NCBI GenBank assembly: GCA_004555765.1 | Contig: SFHG01000017.1 | Location: 1-29,139 of the forward strand | DNA length: 29,139 nucleotides | Direction: 5' to 3' | From: Bacteroidales bacterium | Lineage (GTDB): Bacteria; Bacteroidota; Bacteroidia; Bacteroidales; Porphyromonadaceae | Part shown: positions 1 through 7,806 of the stretch, in pieces | Numbering within the stretch: position 1 is the first letter of the stretch | Layout: each line of letters begins with the position of its first letter | Notes under the pieces: generated by a model | What the model saw: the letters and a program-made list of their open reading frames with translations, nothing else | The model's database searches: none | Told to the model about the DNA's origin: nothing | Program-made: the position numbers and the translations under genes

Positions 1-89
1 GAAAAAGTCGGGACACAAGAAAAAAACAATCAATAAGTACCCGACTAAAGCAATAAAAACTCAGCCTGCGGAATTGAGGTGACACCGGA

Positions 90-121
90 TGTGTGAGGTA
101 AAGGAAAAATTGGTACCTTTG
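90..121 (+). promoter_or_regulatory. Bacteroidetes-type promoter for tRNA-Arg
   Basis: The -7 box TACCTTTG at 114-121 matches the Bacteroidetes consensus TAnnTTTG exactly. TGTG at 90-93, 20 bp upstream, is one base off the -33 consensus TTTG. The tRNA begins 20 bp after the box, which suits a short 5' leader. Confidence 0.75.
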
Positions 122-140
122 CGGAACACAAACGATATGG

Positions 141-214
141 GGTTGAGTAGCTCAACTGGATAGAGCAACAGTCTTCTAAACTGTAGGTTCTGGGTTCGAT
201 TCCCAGCTCAATCA
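141..214 (+). tRNA. tRNA-Arg (anticodon UCU)
   Basis: A full cloverleaf can be folded by eye. The acceptor stem GGTTGAG (141-147) pairs with CTCAATC (207-213), and the discriminator base is A214. The D arm is GCTC/GAGC, the anticodon stem ACAGT/ACTGT encloses the loop CTTCTAA, and the T arm CTGGG/CCCAG encloses TTCGATT. The loop gives anticodon UCU, which reads the AGA and AGG arginine codons. The 3' CCA is not encoded (CAA follows A214), so it must be added after transcription. The gene has its own promoter and terminator and looks monocistronic. Confidence 0.95.
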
Positions 215-247
215 CAAAGAGGCAAGACCTCCGAACCCTAAGCGAAT

Positions 248-294
248 CGCGGATGCAACCCTTGGAAAAGGTGCATCTGCGGTTCTTTTCTTTT
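248..294 (+). terminator. intrinsic terminator of tRNA-Arg
   Basis: CGCGGATGCA followed by ACC (248-260) pairs with GGTGCATCTGCG (270-281), with one wobble pair and one bulged base. The T-rich run TTCTTTTCTTTT follows. The T run overlaps the stop codon of the convergent BPL_N gene. There is no T run on the minus side, so it acts in the plus direction. Confidence 0.8.
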
Positions 295-1426
295 ACTCTT
301 CACGCTCCCTTACGGAAAGGGTACGGATGGCGGACTTCATCGTTTCGCGTACTTTGCTGTCCGTCTCTACTTGGAGGGCGGATCTGAGGTCGCTTTCGTA
401 CATCTTGAAGAGTCCTCTCTCGAGGTGCTCAGCGGTGCGCGTCCTGACCGCAGCAGAGGAGTGGTAGAGAAGCCCCTGTATCCATCTTTTCGCACTCCAC
501 GAGTTGAGTACCATAAGGCTGTCGAGAGCCTCGGTTACTTTCTCTTCCGATCCGTACAAAAGGGTGTCGTAGGCTCCGTCTTCGTAGTCCCGGCGCGCCC
601 GATCCATCAGAATTTCTTTGGAGAAAAGGTCGGGACGGACAAATTTCTTCGGAAGGCGGCTGTCTACCCGGATGGGAGAGACGGCGTGTACCATACGGGC
701 AATCATCCACTGCATCCCCGGTGTGGCCTCGGGGTGACCTATGACAGCCAGCACTTTCCCTTTTCCGTAGTCGTTGAGATAAAGGAACGGCTTGCCGTTC
801 GTGACCCCGGAGGGTACATTTTCCTCCACAGCTACGTCACTCTCCATCACGGCAAGGGTGTCAAACGGCTTTGCGGATGGGGTCTCGGTCGGTAGGATTA
901 CGGGTCCCTCGTAGTACATTAGGAAAAGGGTGTCGCGGTCGGAGACTTCGGGAAAAAGTGCTTTTCCGGACGGCGTGAGGGTCGCTTTTGCGATCCCCCG
1001 ACCACGGTGGTCGTGCTCGATGTCCACAGCCTTGGCACTCGAAAGGGCAAGGCAGGCGTACTCGGGGGTATCGCTTAGGAGATAAGCCCCCGCACAGATG
1101 CCCACGACACCGCCGCCGTTTCGGACAAACTCCTTGACCTTACGGGCGTTAAGTCCGCCGAGATTGAGATACTCCGTGGAGCCGCCACCCCCGGGGAATA
1201 CAAGGACGTCCGTCTTTTCGAGCGCACCCGAAGCGATTTCTTTGGACCAAATCTTTCGGACTTCGAGGGCGGGATCCATACGGAGCGCTGCTTCGGTCTC
1301 CATGACGCAGGTCTCCGCACCGCCGTGACCGGCGAAAAGTGCGACGCGGATCTTGCCGCTTTGGGCTTCCGCGTACCAAGGAGCGGTGCCGAGAAGCAAA
1401 AGGAGGGTAAGGAGGATTTTTTTCAT
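293..1426 (-). CDS. exported BPL_N-domain (class I glutamine amidotransferase-like) protein
   Basis: The product is 377 aa. I chose the ATG at 1424-1426 because it opens a clear signal peptide (MKKILLTLLLLLGTAPWYAEAQ, cleavage near residue 22). The frame stays open further upstream, but that part has no coding character and crosses a repeat and a terminator. Residues 25-240 resemble the BPL_N family, bacterial relatives of the N-terminal domain of eukaryotic biotin-protein ligase. FAGHGG (31-36), VFPGGGGS (76-83) and the nucleophile elbow GICAGA with Cys111 fit a flavodoxin-like class I amidotransferase fold. The C-terminal 130 residues (RPDLFSKEIL onward) are helical and unassigned. The signal peptide predicts a periplasmic or surface protein, so cytosolic biotin ligation is unlikely. 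Substrate and activity are unknown. The gene stands alone, behind the dnaJ terminator and a repeat. A weak -7-like GACCTTTG lies at 1574-1581 on the minus strand. Confidence 0.75.
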   Translation of the reverse strand: MKKILLTLLLLLGTAPWYAEAQSGKIRVALFAGHGGAETCVMETEAALRMDPALEVRKIWSKEIASGALEKTDVLVFPGGGGSTEYLNLGGLNARKVKEFVRNGGGVVGICAGAYLLSDTPEYACLALSSAKAVDIEHDHRGRGIAKATLTPSGKALFPEVSDRDTLFLMYYEGPVILPTETPSAKPFDTLAVMESDVAVEENVPSGVTNGKPFLYLNDYGKGKVLAVIGHPEATPGMQWMIARMVHAVSPIRVDSRLPKKFVRPDLFSKEILMDRARRDYEDGAYDTLLYGSEEKVTEALDSLMVLNSWSAKRWIQGLLYHSSAAVRTRTAEHLERGLFKMYESDLRSALQVETDSKVRETMKSAIRTLSVREREE

Positions 1427-1449
1427 AACGATAAAGGAAGGAAAAGTGT

Positions 1450-1529
1450 GGTACAGACCAAAATAAACTTCTATCACAGACCCGGATAAACTCGCGACAC
1501 AGACCGGGACTCTCTCCTTGGTCTGTATG
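1450..1529. repeat. 80-bp four-module intergenic repeat, copy 1
   Basis: Four decamers, GGTACAGACC (1450), ATCACAGACC (1473), GACACAGACC (1496) and GGTCTGTATG (1520), lie 23, 23 and 24 bp apart. The same layout recurs near 2891, 5286, 7408, 11884, 19218, 23473 and 26665. The spacers between decamers differ from copy to copy. Confidence 0.8.
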
Positions 1530-1596
1530 AAGTTAATCCGGTGAGGAGCCCTTTTGTGGGTGACTTTACCATACAAAGGTCTCAAATTTCCCCGAG

Positions 1597-1639
1597 ATAA
1601 AAAATGCCCCGTCTCCGAAACTTTGGAGAACGAGGCATT
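1597..1639 (-). terminator. intrinsic terminator of the dnaJ transcript
   Basis: On the minus strand AATGCC plus a CG/TCTCC inner stem (1603-1639) folds back around a loop of about 8 nt and is followed by a TTTTTTA run (1597-1602). It lies 25 bp beyond the dnaJ stop, which suits the end of the sppA-to-dnaJ unit. Confidence 0.85.
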
Positions 1640-1664
1640 ATGAGGGTCAGAATCTTGTGTGGGG

Positions 1665-2831
1665 TCAGTCGTCGTAGCGGTCAAACTTCGCCCTCTGCTC
1701 CCGAGTAAAGGTCTCAAGATCTCTTTCGCTCGGGCGGAACGAAGTGTCGGCCTCCATCGCTTTGGCCAGCTTAAGCCCTTCGCCTGTGAGGTTCTTGGGG
1801 ATGTGGACTTGGACGGAAATAAGTTCGTCACCGCGGCCCACGCCGCGTGTGGACGGCAGTCCTTTATTGCGTAAGCGGAGGATTTTTCCCGGCTGCGTGC
1901 CCGGGTCTATCGTGAGGCGGACTTTTCCCTCAAGCGTGGGGACTTCCACTTTCCCGCCCAAGATCACGGTAGAGACGGGAAGTAGGAGCGGGTAGATGAT
2001 GTCCTGGTCGTTGCGGATGAAGCGGGGGTCTTTTTCTTCCTCGAAGAGTACGAGGAGATCACCGTTCGGAGCTCCGTTTTCGCCCGCATTACCCTTGTCG
2101 CGAACCGTGAGCTGCATCCCTTCGGCGACACCTGCCGGCACGTGAAACGTAATCTGCTCTTCCCCTTTCTCGAGTCCGCTGCCGCCGCAGACCCTGCACT
2201 TATTCTTGATGACTTTGCCGGAGCCACCGCACGTAGGGCAGACGGTCTGGGTCTGCATCCGGCCGAAGATGCTCTCCTGGGTGCGGATGACGGTGCCGGA
2301 TCCGTGGCAGGTGGGGCAGGTCTCGGGCGAAGAGCCGGACTCTGCTCCCGTGCCGCCACAGTGACGACACCGGATGTCTTTGCGGACTTTCACGGTCTTG
2401 TCCACTCCTTTGAGTATGTCTTGGAGGGAGACCTTCACGCGGATGCGGAGATTGGTTCCCCTCTGCGCATATCCGCCGGAGGATCCGCCAAAACCGCCAA
2501 AACCGCCGAATCCTCCAAAGCCGCCGAATACGTCGCCGAACTGACGGAAGATGTCGTCCATCGTCATGCCGCCTCCGCCGAAGCCGCCTCCGCCCATATT
2601 CGGATCCACGCCGGCGTGTCCGAACTGGTCGTACCGCGCCTTCTTGTCCGGATCGGAGAGTACATTGTAGGCCTCTGCCGCTTCTTTGAACTTCTCCTCC
2701 GCAGCCTTGTCGCCCGGATTTTTGTCCGGGTGATACTTCAGCGCCGTCTTGCGGTAGGCTTTTTTTATTTCTTCGGGTGTGGCGCTTTTCGTGACGCCGA
2801 GCACCTCGTAATAATCTCTCTTTTCTGCCAT
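1665..2831 (-). CDS. dnaJ: chaperone DnaJ (Hsp40)
   Basis: The product is 388 aa, the usual length for a full class A DnaJ. This co-chaperone stimulates the ATPase of DnaK and delivers unfolded clients. The J domain covers residues 5-70 with the catalytic HPD at 34-36. A Gly/Phe-rich linker (about 75-120) contains repeated GGFGGFGG. Four CxxCxGxG zinc-finger repeats follow (CRHCGGTG, CPTCHGSG, CPTCGGSG, CRVCGGSG), then the C-terminal substrate-binding and dimerisation domain. The ATG start (MAEKRDYYEVLG) leaves no room for a longer J domain. grpE lies upstream on the same strand, separated by 176 nt holding a repeat copy. A terminator follows the stop. No CIRCE element was seen. Confidence 0.97.
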   Translation of the reverse strand: MAEKRDYYEVLGVTKSATPEEIKKAYRKTALKYHPDKNPGDKAAEEKFKEAAEAYNVLSDPDKKARYDQFGHAGVDPNMGGGGFGGGGMTMDDIFRQFGDVFGGFGGFGGFGGFGGSSGGYAQRGTNLRIRVKVSLQDILKGVDKTVKVRKDIRCRHCGGTGAESGSSPETCPTCHGSGTVIRTQESIFGRMQTQTVCPTCGGSGKVIKNKCRVCGGSGLEKGEEQITFHVPAGVAEGMQLTVRDKGNAGENGAPNGDLLVLFEEEKDPRFIRNDQDIIYPLLLPVSTVILGGKVEVPTLEGKVRLTIDPGTQPGKILRLRNKGLPSTRGVGRGDELISVQVHIPKNLTGEGLKLAKAMEADTSFRPSERDLETFTREQRAKFDRYDD

Positions 2832-2890
2832 CTTTGACTCCTTATTCTGTCACTCGAATGATTCTCCCCCTATGTGTGCCGAAAAATTTC

Positions 2891-2969
2891 GGTCTGTACC
2901 AAAAATCACGCTCGGTCTGTGTTTCCGACCTATTTGGATCCGTATCTCAATTCGCGTTCGGTACGGGTC
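2891..2969. repeat. 79-bp four-module intergenic repeat, copy 2
   Basis: The modules GGTCTGTACC (2891), GGTCTGTGTT (2914), GATCCGTATC (2937) and GGTACGGGTC (2960) are spaced exactly 23/23/23 bp. The copy lies between grpE and dnaJ. Confidence 0.75.
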
Positions 2970-3007
2970 TCTTTTTCTTGAAAACTTGACTTGAAGCCGC
3001 AGCCCCG

Positions 3008-3604
3008 TTACTGACCTACTACCACTTTGGGGTGGCGGATGACCTTGTCCGAAAGGGTGTAGCCCTTCTGGACACAGTCGATCACCTTACCCTTCTTGTC
3101 CGGATCGGGAGCCGGCACCATGGCGATGGCTTCGTGTGCGTCTGCGTCAAAGGGCTCTCCTATGACGCTCATCTCTTTCACACCCTGACCGCGGAGCTTG
3201 GCAATCATTTTGTCCCTGATGAGCTCTATGCCTCGACGTGTCTCTGCATTTCCCTCATCTTCGGAGGGGAGGCTCTCAAGTGCCCTGTCGAAGTCGTCGA
3301 GGACTTCGAGAAAGTCGACGACTACTTTCTCTGCGGCATACTTGAGGAGGTCGCTCTTTTCTTTGAGGGTGCGTTTGCGGTAATTGTCGTACTCTGCCCT
3401 CAAACGCAAGTGAGCGTCCTCGAGCTCGGAGAGACGGCTGATGAGAAGCGCTTCCGGGTCTTCTTCCTCTTCGGATTCAGCCATAGGTGCGGACTCGGTG
3501 ACGACGTCCTCCGTCTTGGTGTCTTCTGCTTGCTCTTCGGTCTCTACTGCTCCGTTTTCGATGTCCGGGGCTTCACCGGACAGGTGTTTGTCTTTTTCTG
3601 CCAT
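3008..3604 (-). CDS. grpE: nucleotide exchange factor GrpE
   Basis: The product is 198 aa, normal for GrpE. It releases ADP from DnaK and so completes the DnaK-DnaJ cycle. I chose the ATG at 3602-3604 (MAEKDKHLSGEAPD); the upstream extension of the frame overlaps dut in another frame and does not resemble protein. Residues 1-60 are acidic and disordered. The long coiled coil begins about residue 65 with LEDAHLRLRAEYDNYRKRT, the usual GrpE dimer signature, and the C-terminal beta domain contains PFDADAHEAIAMVPAPDPDKKGK followed by GYTLSDKVIRHPKVVV. dut lies 67 nt upstream and dnaJ 176 nt downstream. No clear TAnnTTTG box was found directly in front, so it may be transcribed with its upstream neighbours. 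Confidence 0.95.
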   Translation of the reverse strand: MAEKDKHLSGEAPDIENGAVETEEQAEDTKTEDVVTESAPMAESEEEEDPEALLISRLSELEDAHLRLRAEYDNYRKRTLKEKSDLLKYAAEKVVVDFLEVLDDFDRALESLPSEDEGNAETRRGIELIRDKMIAKLRGQGVKEMSVIGEPFDADAHEAIAMVPAPDPDKKGKVIDCVQKGYTLSDKVIRHPKVVVGQ

Positions 3605-3671
3605 TATATGTTGCTTTTTTCTTTCATTAGACTTACTACTCCTCCCCTGCAAAAACAATTCCAAACTCGGG

Positions 3672-4127
3672 TTAGTTCTTGCCCGTGTGCCCAAAACCGC
3701 CTGTGCCGCGCTCCGTCTCCGTGAGCGACGTGACGGAGACAATGTCGGCTTGTGCGAAAGAGGCGATGACCATCTGGGCGATGCGTTCGCCACTCCTGAT
3801 CTCGAAAGGCGTGTCCGAGAGATTGACGAGGAGGACACAGACTTCCCCGCGGTAGTCGGCGTCAATGGTGCCGGGGCTGTTGATGACCGTGATGCCGTGT
3901 TTGATGGCGAGCCCGCTGCGAGGTCTCACTTGCGCTTCGTACCCTTCGGGCAGTTCCATAAAAAGCCCCGTGGGGATCATTTTTCTCTCCAGGGGCTTGA
4001 GTGTGACGGAACCTTCGGGCAGGTAAGCCCTGAGGTCGAGACCCGCAGAGAGGGGGGTTGCGTAAGCGGGCAGGGGGTTATCACTCCTATTGATGAGCTT
4101 AAGGGGTACCTGCTTGGATGTCGGCAT
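3672..4127 (-). CDS. dut: deoxyuridine 5'-triphosphate nucleotidohydrolase (dUTPase)
   Basis: The product is 151 aa, typical of the homotrimeric dUTPases that split dUTP to dUMP and pyrophosphate. This keeps uracil out of DNA and supplies dUMP for thymidylate synthesis. All five family motifs are present: AGLDLRA (28-34), PRSGLAIKHG (69-78), GTIDADYRGEV (86-96, with Asp89 at the usual catalytic place), RIAQMVI, and the glycine-rich flexible tail RGTGGFGHTG (140-149). The start is ATG (MPTSKQVPLK). It lies 19 nt downstream of lpxK and 67 nt upstream of grpE on the same strand, so co-transcription with lpxK is likely. Confidence 0.97.
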   Translation of the reverse strand: MPTSKQVPLKLINRSDNPLPAYATPLSAGLDLRAYLPEGSVTLKPLERKMIPTGLFMELPEGYEAQVRPRSGLAIKHGITVINSPGTIDADYRGEVCVLLVNLSDTPFEIRSGERIAQMVIASFAQADIVSVTSLTETERGTGGFGHTGKN

Positions 4128-4146
4128 AGTGTGGGGAGGGTGTCGG

Positions 4147-5232
4147 TTAGTAATGGAGTGTATTGTCCCGTATCGCCCGGCGTGCCCGGGACATCAGCTT
4201 GGAGAGATTGTCCGGAGAGAGGTACACTTTGATGGGGAGATACCAGATGCGTTTTCTGACCTCTTCGGGCAGCCAGGTTTCCCACTTGAGTAGGCGGACG
4301 GAGTCTTTTTCGGTGGTGAGGAGTTGGAGCTTCGGATTTTTGGAGAGCTCACTTGAGATGCGCTCGAGGTCTTTTTCCACAAAGGCATGGTGATCGGGGT
4401 AAATGATCGCTTCGCTTGCCTTAGGGAAGCTGCTCCTTATTTTGTCCAAAAACGGCTTCGGATCTGCTATGCCTGCAAGTGGCAGTACTTCCGACGAGGA
4501 GAGCAGCGAGCGATCCGGTACGGGAGACTTGGAGAAAAGAAGCTCGGGGCGGGCGTAGATTACCCGGCTGAAATAGACCTCCTGGTAGTCGAGGAGTTCG
4601 AGGTTCAGGATGGTCGTCTTGACGGCGAATGCAGTGAGGTCTTTGGGGGTACGCGTGACGATGATGCTGTCGGCACGGCGGTGTCCCGACGCCGGCTCCC
4701 GAAGCATCCCGTAGGGGAGGAGGGAGTCCTCGTAGTAGGGCTTGTCGAACGGGGTCAAGAGGATGGAGAATGTCGGTGTGATGTAACGGTGCTGGAAGCC
4801 GTCGTCCATAATCACCACATCCGGTCTCAGATCATCGGGCATCGCCTCCATCGCGGTGAGTGCCCTCCGTCTGTCTCCGTCGACGTAGAGCATCACGTCG
4901 GGGAACTTCCGAAAGATCTGGTACGGCTCATCCCCAATCGTGTCGGGGGTGTCTTTTGGGGAGGCGATGATGGGTTGCTTGGTCTTGCGACCGTAACCGC
5001 GGGTGAGGACAGCGACCCGATACTCCTTTCGCAGAAGTTCGACAAGAAGCTCCACATGGGGCGTTTTACCTGTCCCTCCGGCACTCAGATTACCGACGCA
5101 GATGGTCGGGATGGAGCTGCCGGACGAGCTCAGTATCTTGGTGTCAAAAGCAAAGTTCCTCAACCGGGTGCCTATGCCGTAGAAAAAAGCCGGCACCCGG
5201 AGGAGAAAATTCTTTTGCTTTTTGTCGCTCAC
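4147..5232 (-). CDS. lpxK: tetraacyldisaccharide 4'-kinase (lipid A synthesis)
   Basis: The product is 361 aa. LpxK phosphorylates the 4' position of the tetraacyl-disaccharide 1-phosphate to make lipid IVA at the inner face of the cytoplasmic membrane. The family P-loop GNLSAGGTGKTPH is at residues 47-59 with Lys56. It is preceded by an N-terminal hydrophobic membrane-binding helix (LLRVPAFFYGIGTRLRNFAF), and VIMDDGFQHR is the conserved active-site segment after it. The start is GTG at 5230-5232; the next methionine would delete the P-loop. The 11 bases around this GTG (GATTAAGTGAG) also occur at the GTG start of lptD. sppA is upstream, separated by 147 nt holding a repeat copy, and dut follows 19 nt downstream. 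Confidence 0.95.
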   Translation of the reverse strand: MSDKKQKNFLLRVPAFFYGIGTRLRNFAFDTKILSSSGSSIPTICVGNLSAGGTGKTPHVELLVELLRKEYRVAVLTRGYGRKTKQPIIASPKDTPDTIGDEPYQIFRKFPDVMLYVDGDRRRALTAMEAMPDDLRPDVVIMDDGFQHRYITPTFSILLTPFDKPYYEDSLLPYGMLREPASGHRRADSIIVTRTPKDLTAFAVKTTILNLELLDYQEVYFSRVIYARPELLFSKSPVPDRSLLSSSEVLPLAGIADPKPFLDKIRSSFPKASEAIIYPDHHAFVEKDLERISSELSKNPKLQLLTTEKDSVRLLKWETWLPEEVRKRIWYLPIKVYLSPDNLSKLMSRARRAIRDNTLHY

Positions 5233-5285
5233 TTAATCAATCTGTCTGCAGTGTTCGAGTGTGATCTGATAGGTGGCTGAGGCGG

Positions 5286-5364
5286 GGTACGTACCAAACT
5301 TTTCTTTTAGGTCCGAGTGAAATCGTACGCTCGACCGAACCCGGGAGTTCGTCTCGGTACGACC
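5286..5364. repeat. four-module intergenic repeat, copy 3 (diverged)
   Basis: GGTACGTACC (5286), GGTCCGAGTG (5310) and GGTACGACC (5356) keep the family positions. The third module near 5332 is hard to recognise. The right end has lost one base. The copy lies between sppA and lpxK. Confidence 0.65.
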
Positions 5365-5379
5365 AAAAATTCCCGCCTG

Positions 5380-7200
5380 TCAGAGGGGCGATGGGACATC
5401 CATCCTAACTACGTCAAGACGCTCTAAGGGGACGGCCATAATGCCACTACGGGTACGGAGCTCGTACTCGATGCGTTCGCGGACAAAGACTTCGGGGTCT
5501 TTGCCGGAGATCATGGCACGGACGGACATACCCATACCGAAGAGGTTCTTGAACTCGTCGAAGAAGTCCTTCGTCTGAGTGACATCCCTAATCGTGTAGT
5601 CGTCAAGTTCCGCAAGACGGGCCGCTTCGGTGACGGCATCGCCGAGACCGCCGATCTTGTCCACGAGTTTGCGTTCAAGGGCATCTTTCCCGAGCCATAC
5701 CCTGCCCTGGCCGACGGAGTCAACCATGGCCTTGGAGATTTCTCTGCCCTCGGAGACACGGGTGATGAAGGTGTCGTAGCCTTTGTTGATGTAATTCTGA
5801 AGGATGACTTTTTCACTATCCGTCAGGGGACGCATAGGTGAGCCGAAGTCGGCATGTTCTGCCGTTTTTACCGTTTCGGATGTGAGAGCGAGCTTCTTGG
5901 ACAATCCGGAAGCCTCGGGAATGATGCCGAAGATGCCGATGGAACCGGTGAGAGTGTAGGGCTCTGCCAATATCTTGCTGGCGTTGGAGGAGATGTAGTA
6001 ACCTCCGGACGCGGCCACATTGCCCATGGAGACGACCACAGGCTTAACCGCTTTGAGCGCCACCACTTCTCTATTGATGAGTTCGGACATACGGGCGGAT
6101 CCGCCACCTGAGTTCACGCGAAGGACGACTGCTTTTACGTCTTCGTCATCGATGAGGTTGTGCAGTTCTTCTGCGATGCGGTAGTCGATTTGGGCGGTAT
6201 TGGATGCAAAGGGGTTGTCCTTACCGGGTTCCATATCCACGATGTTGCCTTCGGCGTAGACAATGGCTATCTGGTTATCGGAGTTTCCTTCTTCATACAG
6301 GGGCAGAACATCACCGACCCTTACGTAATTGATTTCCTCGTCAGGATCTCCGTAGATCTCGGAGGCGAGAACCTTTTCGATGTCGGTACGGTACACGAGC
6401 GAATCCGCGAGTCCGCATTCGACGGCTTTGGTGGCCTTACTCAGAAAGAATGCACTGTCCGCAAACGCCTGAATTGACTCGACGGAGACGCCTCGTGAGG
6501 CTGCGATTTCCTCTTTGGTACCGTCCCAGAGTCCGTCAAGGTATGTCCGGATCTGATAGCGGTTCTCAGCGCTGAGGTCGTCACGCGTATAGGGTTCTAC
6601 GGCTCCTTTAAAAGTCCCCACCTTGAAGATTTGATTACGGATGCCTATTTTTTCCAAGAATCCTTTTTTGAAAAGGACGGTGGAGGAGAGACCGTAAATG
6701 CCGAAGACCGTCTCGGGGTTTGCATAGATTTTGTCGGCGACGGAACTGAGGTAGTAGTTGCCGTAGAGATACGCGAGGTCGGAGTAGGCATAAATGGGCT
6801 TGCCCACATTCAGGAGTGCGTCGCGGATTTCTTTTGCACTTGCGAAACCGAACGAGGCTTTATCGAGACGCAGAACCACTGCGGAAATGTCCGGATTGGT
6901 CTTTGCCACTTCCAGAGCCTTCAAGACCTCGGGAAGCGTGTAGCTTTTTTCTTCGGAATCCCCGAAGCTGTAAAACTCGGAGTAGTCCACGACTTTCTGG
7001 TCATTGAGGTCGCCTTGGAGGTCGAGGAGAAGGACGCTGCCCTCCTTCACTGTGGCAGTCTTGTCGCTGCCTCGCGAAAACGAACTTGTGAGGCTGCTCA
7101 CCGCGCTACCCAAGACGGAGAAGAAGATGATCATGGTGACGACGCTCGCGATGATGACGCCGAGACATGATCCGAAGACGATTTTGAGAAAATCTTTCAT
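5380..7200 (-). CDS. sppA: signal peptide peptidase SppA, long (67K) type
   Basis: The product is 606 aa, matching the long SppA form with tandem S49 peptidase domains. SppA is a membrane-bound serine protease that degrades signal peptides after their release. One transmembrane helix spans residues 8-32. The N-terminal domain carries the general-base lysine in VGTFKGAVEPYTRDDLS (Lys198, equivalent to E. coli Lys209). The C-terminal domain carries the nucleophile in NVAASGGYYIS (Ser398). VNSGGGSAR (362-370) is the preceding conserved loop. Both catalytic residues are present, so it should be active. The ATG start directly precedes the membrane helix. A TACCTTTG -7 box lies about 95 bp upstream on the minus strand. 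It appears to be the first gene of the sppA-lpxK-dut-grpE-dnaJ series. Confidence 0.96.
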   Translation of the reverse strand: MKDFLKIVFGSCLGVIIASVVTMIIFFSVLGSAVSSLTSSFSRGSDKTATVKEGSVLLLDLQGDLNDQKVVDYSEFYSFGDSEEKSYTLPEVLKALEVAKTNPDISAVVLRLDKASFGFASAKEIRDALLNVGKPIYAYSDLAYLYGNYYLSSVADKIYANPETVFGIYGLSSTVLFKKGFLEKIGIRNQIFKVGTFKGAVEPYTRDDLSAENRYQIRTYLDGLWDGTKEEIAASRGVSVESIQAFADSAFFLSKATKAVECGLADSLVYRTDIEKVLASEIYGDPDEEINYVRVGDVLPLYEEGNSDNQIAIVYAEGNIVDMEPGKDNPFASNTAQIDYRIAEELHNLIDDEDVKAVVLRVNSGGGSARMSELINREVVALKAVKPVVVSMGNVAASGGYYISSNASKILAEPYTLTGSIGIFGIIPEASGLSKKLALTSETVKTAEHADFGSPMRPLTDSEKVILQNYINKGYDTFITRVSEGREISKAMVDSVGQGRVWLGKDALERKLVDKIGGLGDAVTEAARLAELDDYTIRDVTQTKDFFDEFKNLFGMGMSVRAMISGKDPEVFVRERIEYELRTRSGIMAVPLERLDVVRMDVPSPL

Positions 7201-7295
7201 AAAGGGTGTCTTGCTCTGTTCTTTCAGATGTTTGTTGTCCTAATGTCCCGTTCTTTAATTGTTTCTCGAAATAGCCCGAGATAAACTATCACACC

Positions 7296-7303
7296 CAAAG
7301 GTA
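7296..7303 (-). promoter_or_regulatory. probable -7 box of the sppA promoter
   Basis: CAAAGGTA on the plus strand reads TACCTTTG on the minus strand, an exact TAnnTTTG match. It lies about 95 bp before the sppA ATG. No convincing -33 TTTG is seen at the expected distance. Confidence 0.5.
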
Positions 7304-7368
7304 CTCAAAAAAAAGCTAATTGTTGGATATTTCGGACAATACAATGAAGAAAGTACCTCCGGGAGCGT

Positions 7369-7392
7369 CTCTCGGTGACCTTTAACCGAGAG
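7369..7392. other. 8-bp-stem hairpin in the sppA/rpsL divergent region
   Basis: CTCTCGGT (7369-7376) pairs perfectly with ACCGAGAG (7385-7392) around an 8-nt loop. There is no T run, so it is not an obvious terminator. It lies 15 bp before repeat copy 4. Confidence 0.4.
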
Positions 7393-7407
7393 GTGGGTGC
7401 CGTTTTC

Positions 7408-7486
7408 GGTTCGTGTCCCGCTTCTCTCCCGACCTGTACCATTTACTTTTTTCGGTCTCTATCTCGCTCCTTTCCCGGTCTGTATC
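7408..7486. repeat. 79-bp four-module intergenic repeat, copy 4
   Basis: GGTTCGTGTC (7408), GACCTGTACC (7431), GGTCTCTATC (7454) and GGTCTGTATC (7477) are spaced exactly 23/23/23 bp. The copy lies in the divergent region between sppA and rpsL. Confidence 0.7.
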
Positions 7487-7520
7487 TTTTTTACCTACAA
7501 TATGTCGTTGTTTAGCCACA

Positions 7521-7690
7521 TTTGTGGATGTACGCGGATGTACTCGAATGTGGTGAATTTACGAGAATGTGTATAGAAAATGTGTGCGAATGTGTACAAA
7601 TGTGTACAAATGTACGCGAATATCTGTATTTGTATATGTACATATATGTGTATCTATGTATTTATGTATTTATGTGTTTGTGTGAAATGT
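7521..7690. repeat. 10-bp-periodic low-complexity tract upstream of the rpsL promoter
   Basis: From 7521 to 7620 the sequence is a run of degenerate 10-mers near TGTGTACGAA; TGTGTACAAA occurs twice in a row at 7591-7610. It then passes into an AT-rich tract of TATGTATT-like octamers up to the promoter. The short open frame across it has the repetitive composition of the tract and no protein features, so it is not called as a gene. With the repeat, hairpin and promoters, this accounts for the 606-nt gap between sppA and rpsL. Confidence 0.6.
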
Positions 7691-7708
7691 ATTCTTTTGG
7701 TATCTTTG
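7677..7708 (+). promoter_or_regulatory. promoter of the str/S10 ribosomal operons
   Basis: TTTG at 7677-7680, a 20-bp spacer and TATCTTTG at 7701-7708 make an exact Bacteroidetes promoter (TTTG, about 20 bp, TAnnTTTG). The predicted leader to the rpsL ATG is about 90 nt. Confidence 0.85.
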
Positions 7709-7806
7709 CAGTCCCGAGCGTTACGTTCCGACTTAATGGAGTGAGAATAAGCGCGAAAGGAACGATACAGAAACATAAGAACTAAAGAGTTTTTTATTTT
7801 TAGAGA

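Noticed and set aside
6..46. Inverted repeat AGTCGGG/CCCGACT at the window start, possible minus-strand terminator
   Set aside because: The 27-nt loop is long and no minus-strand gene is seen feeding into it within the window; the gene beyond the edge is unknown.
1427..1831. N-terminal extension of the BPL_N gene
   Set aside because: It runs through the dnaJ terminator, the end of dnaJ and repeat copy 1, and would bury the signal peptide.
2142..2837. 231-codon open frame on the plus strand opposite dnaJ
   Set aside because: It is a mirror of the Gly-rich dnaJ sequence, has an alanine-rich composition and no family features.
3605..3865. N-terminal extension of grpE
   Set aside because: It overlaps the end of dut and is serine/arginine-rich without GrpE character. 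The ATG at 3604 gives the normal length.
7522..7785. Small open frame rich in Tyr, Met, Val and Cys upstream of rpsL
   Set aside because: It is the translation of a 10-bp-periodic DNA tract and covers the rpsL promoter; no independent coding sign.
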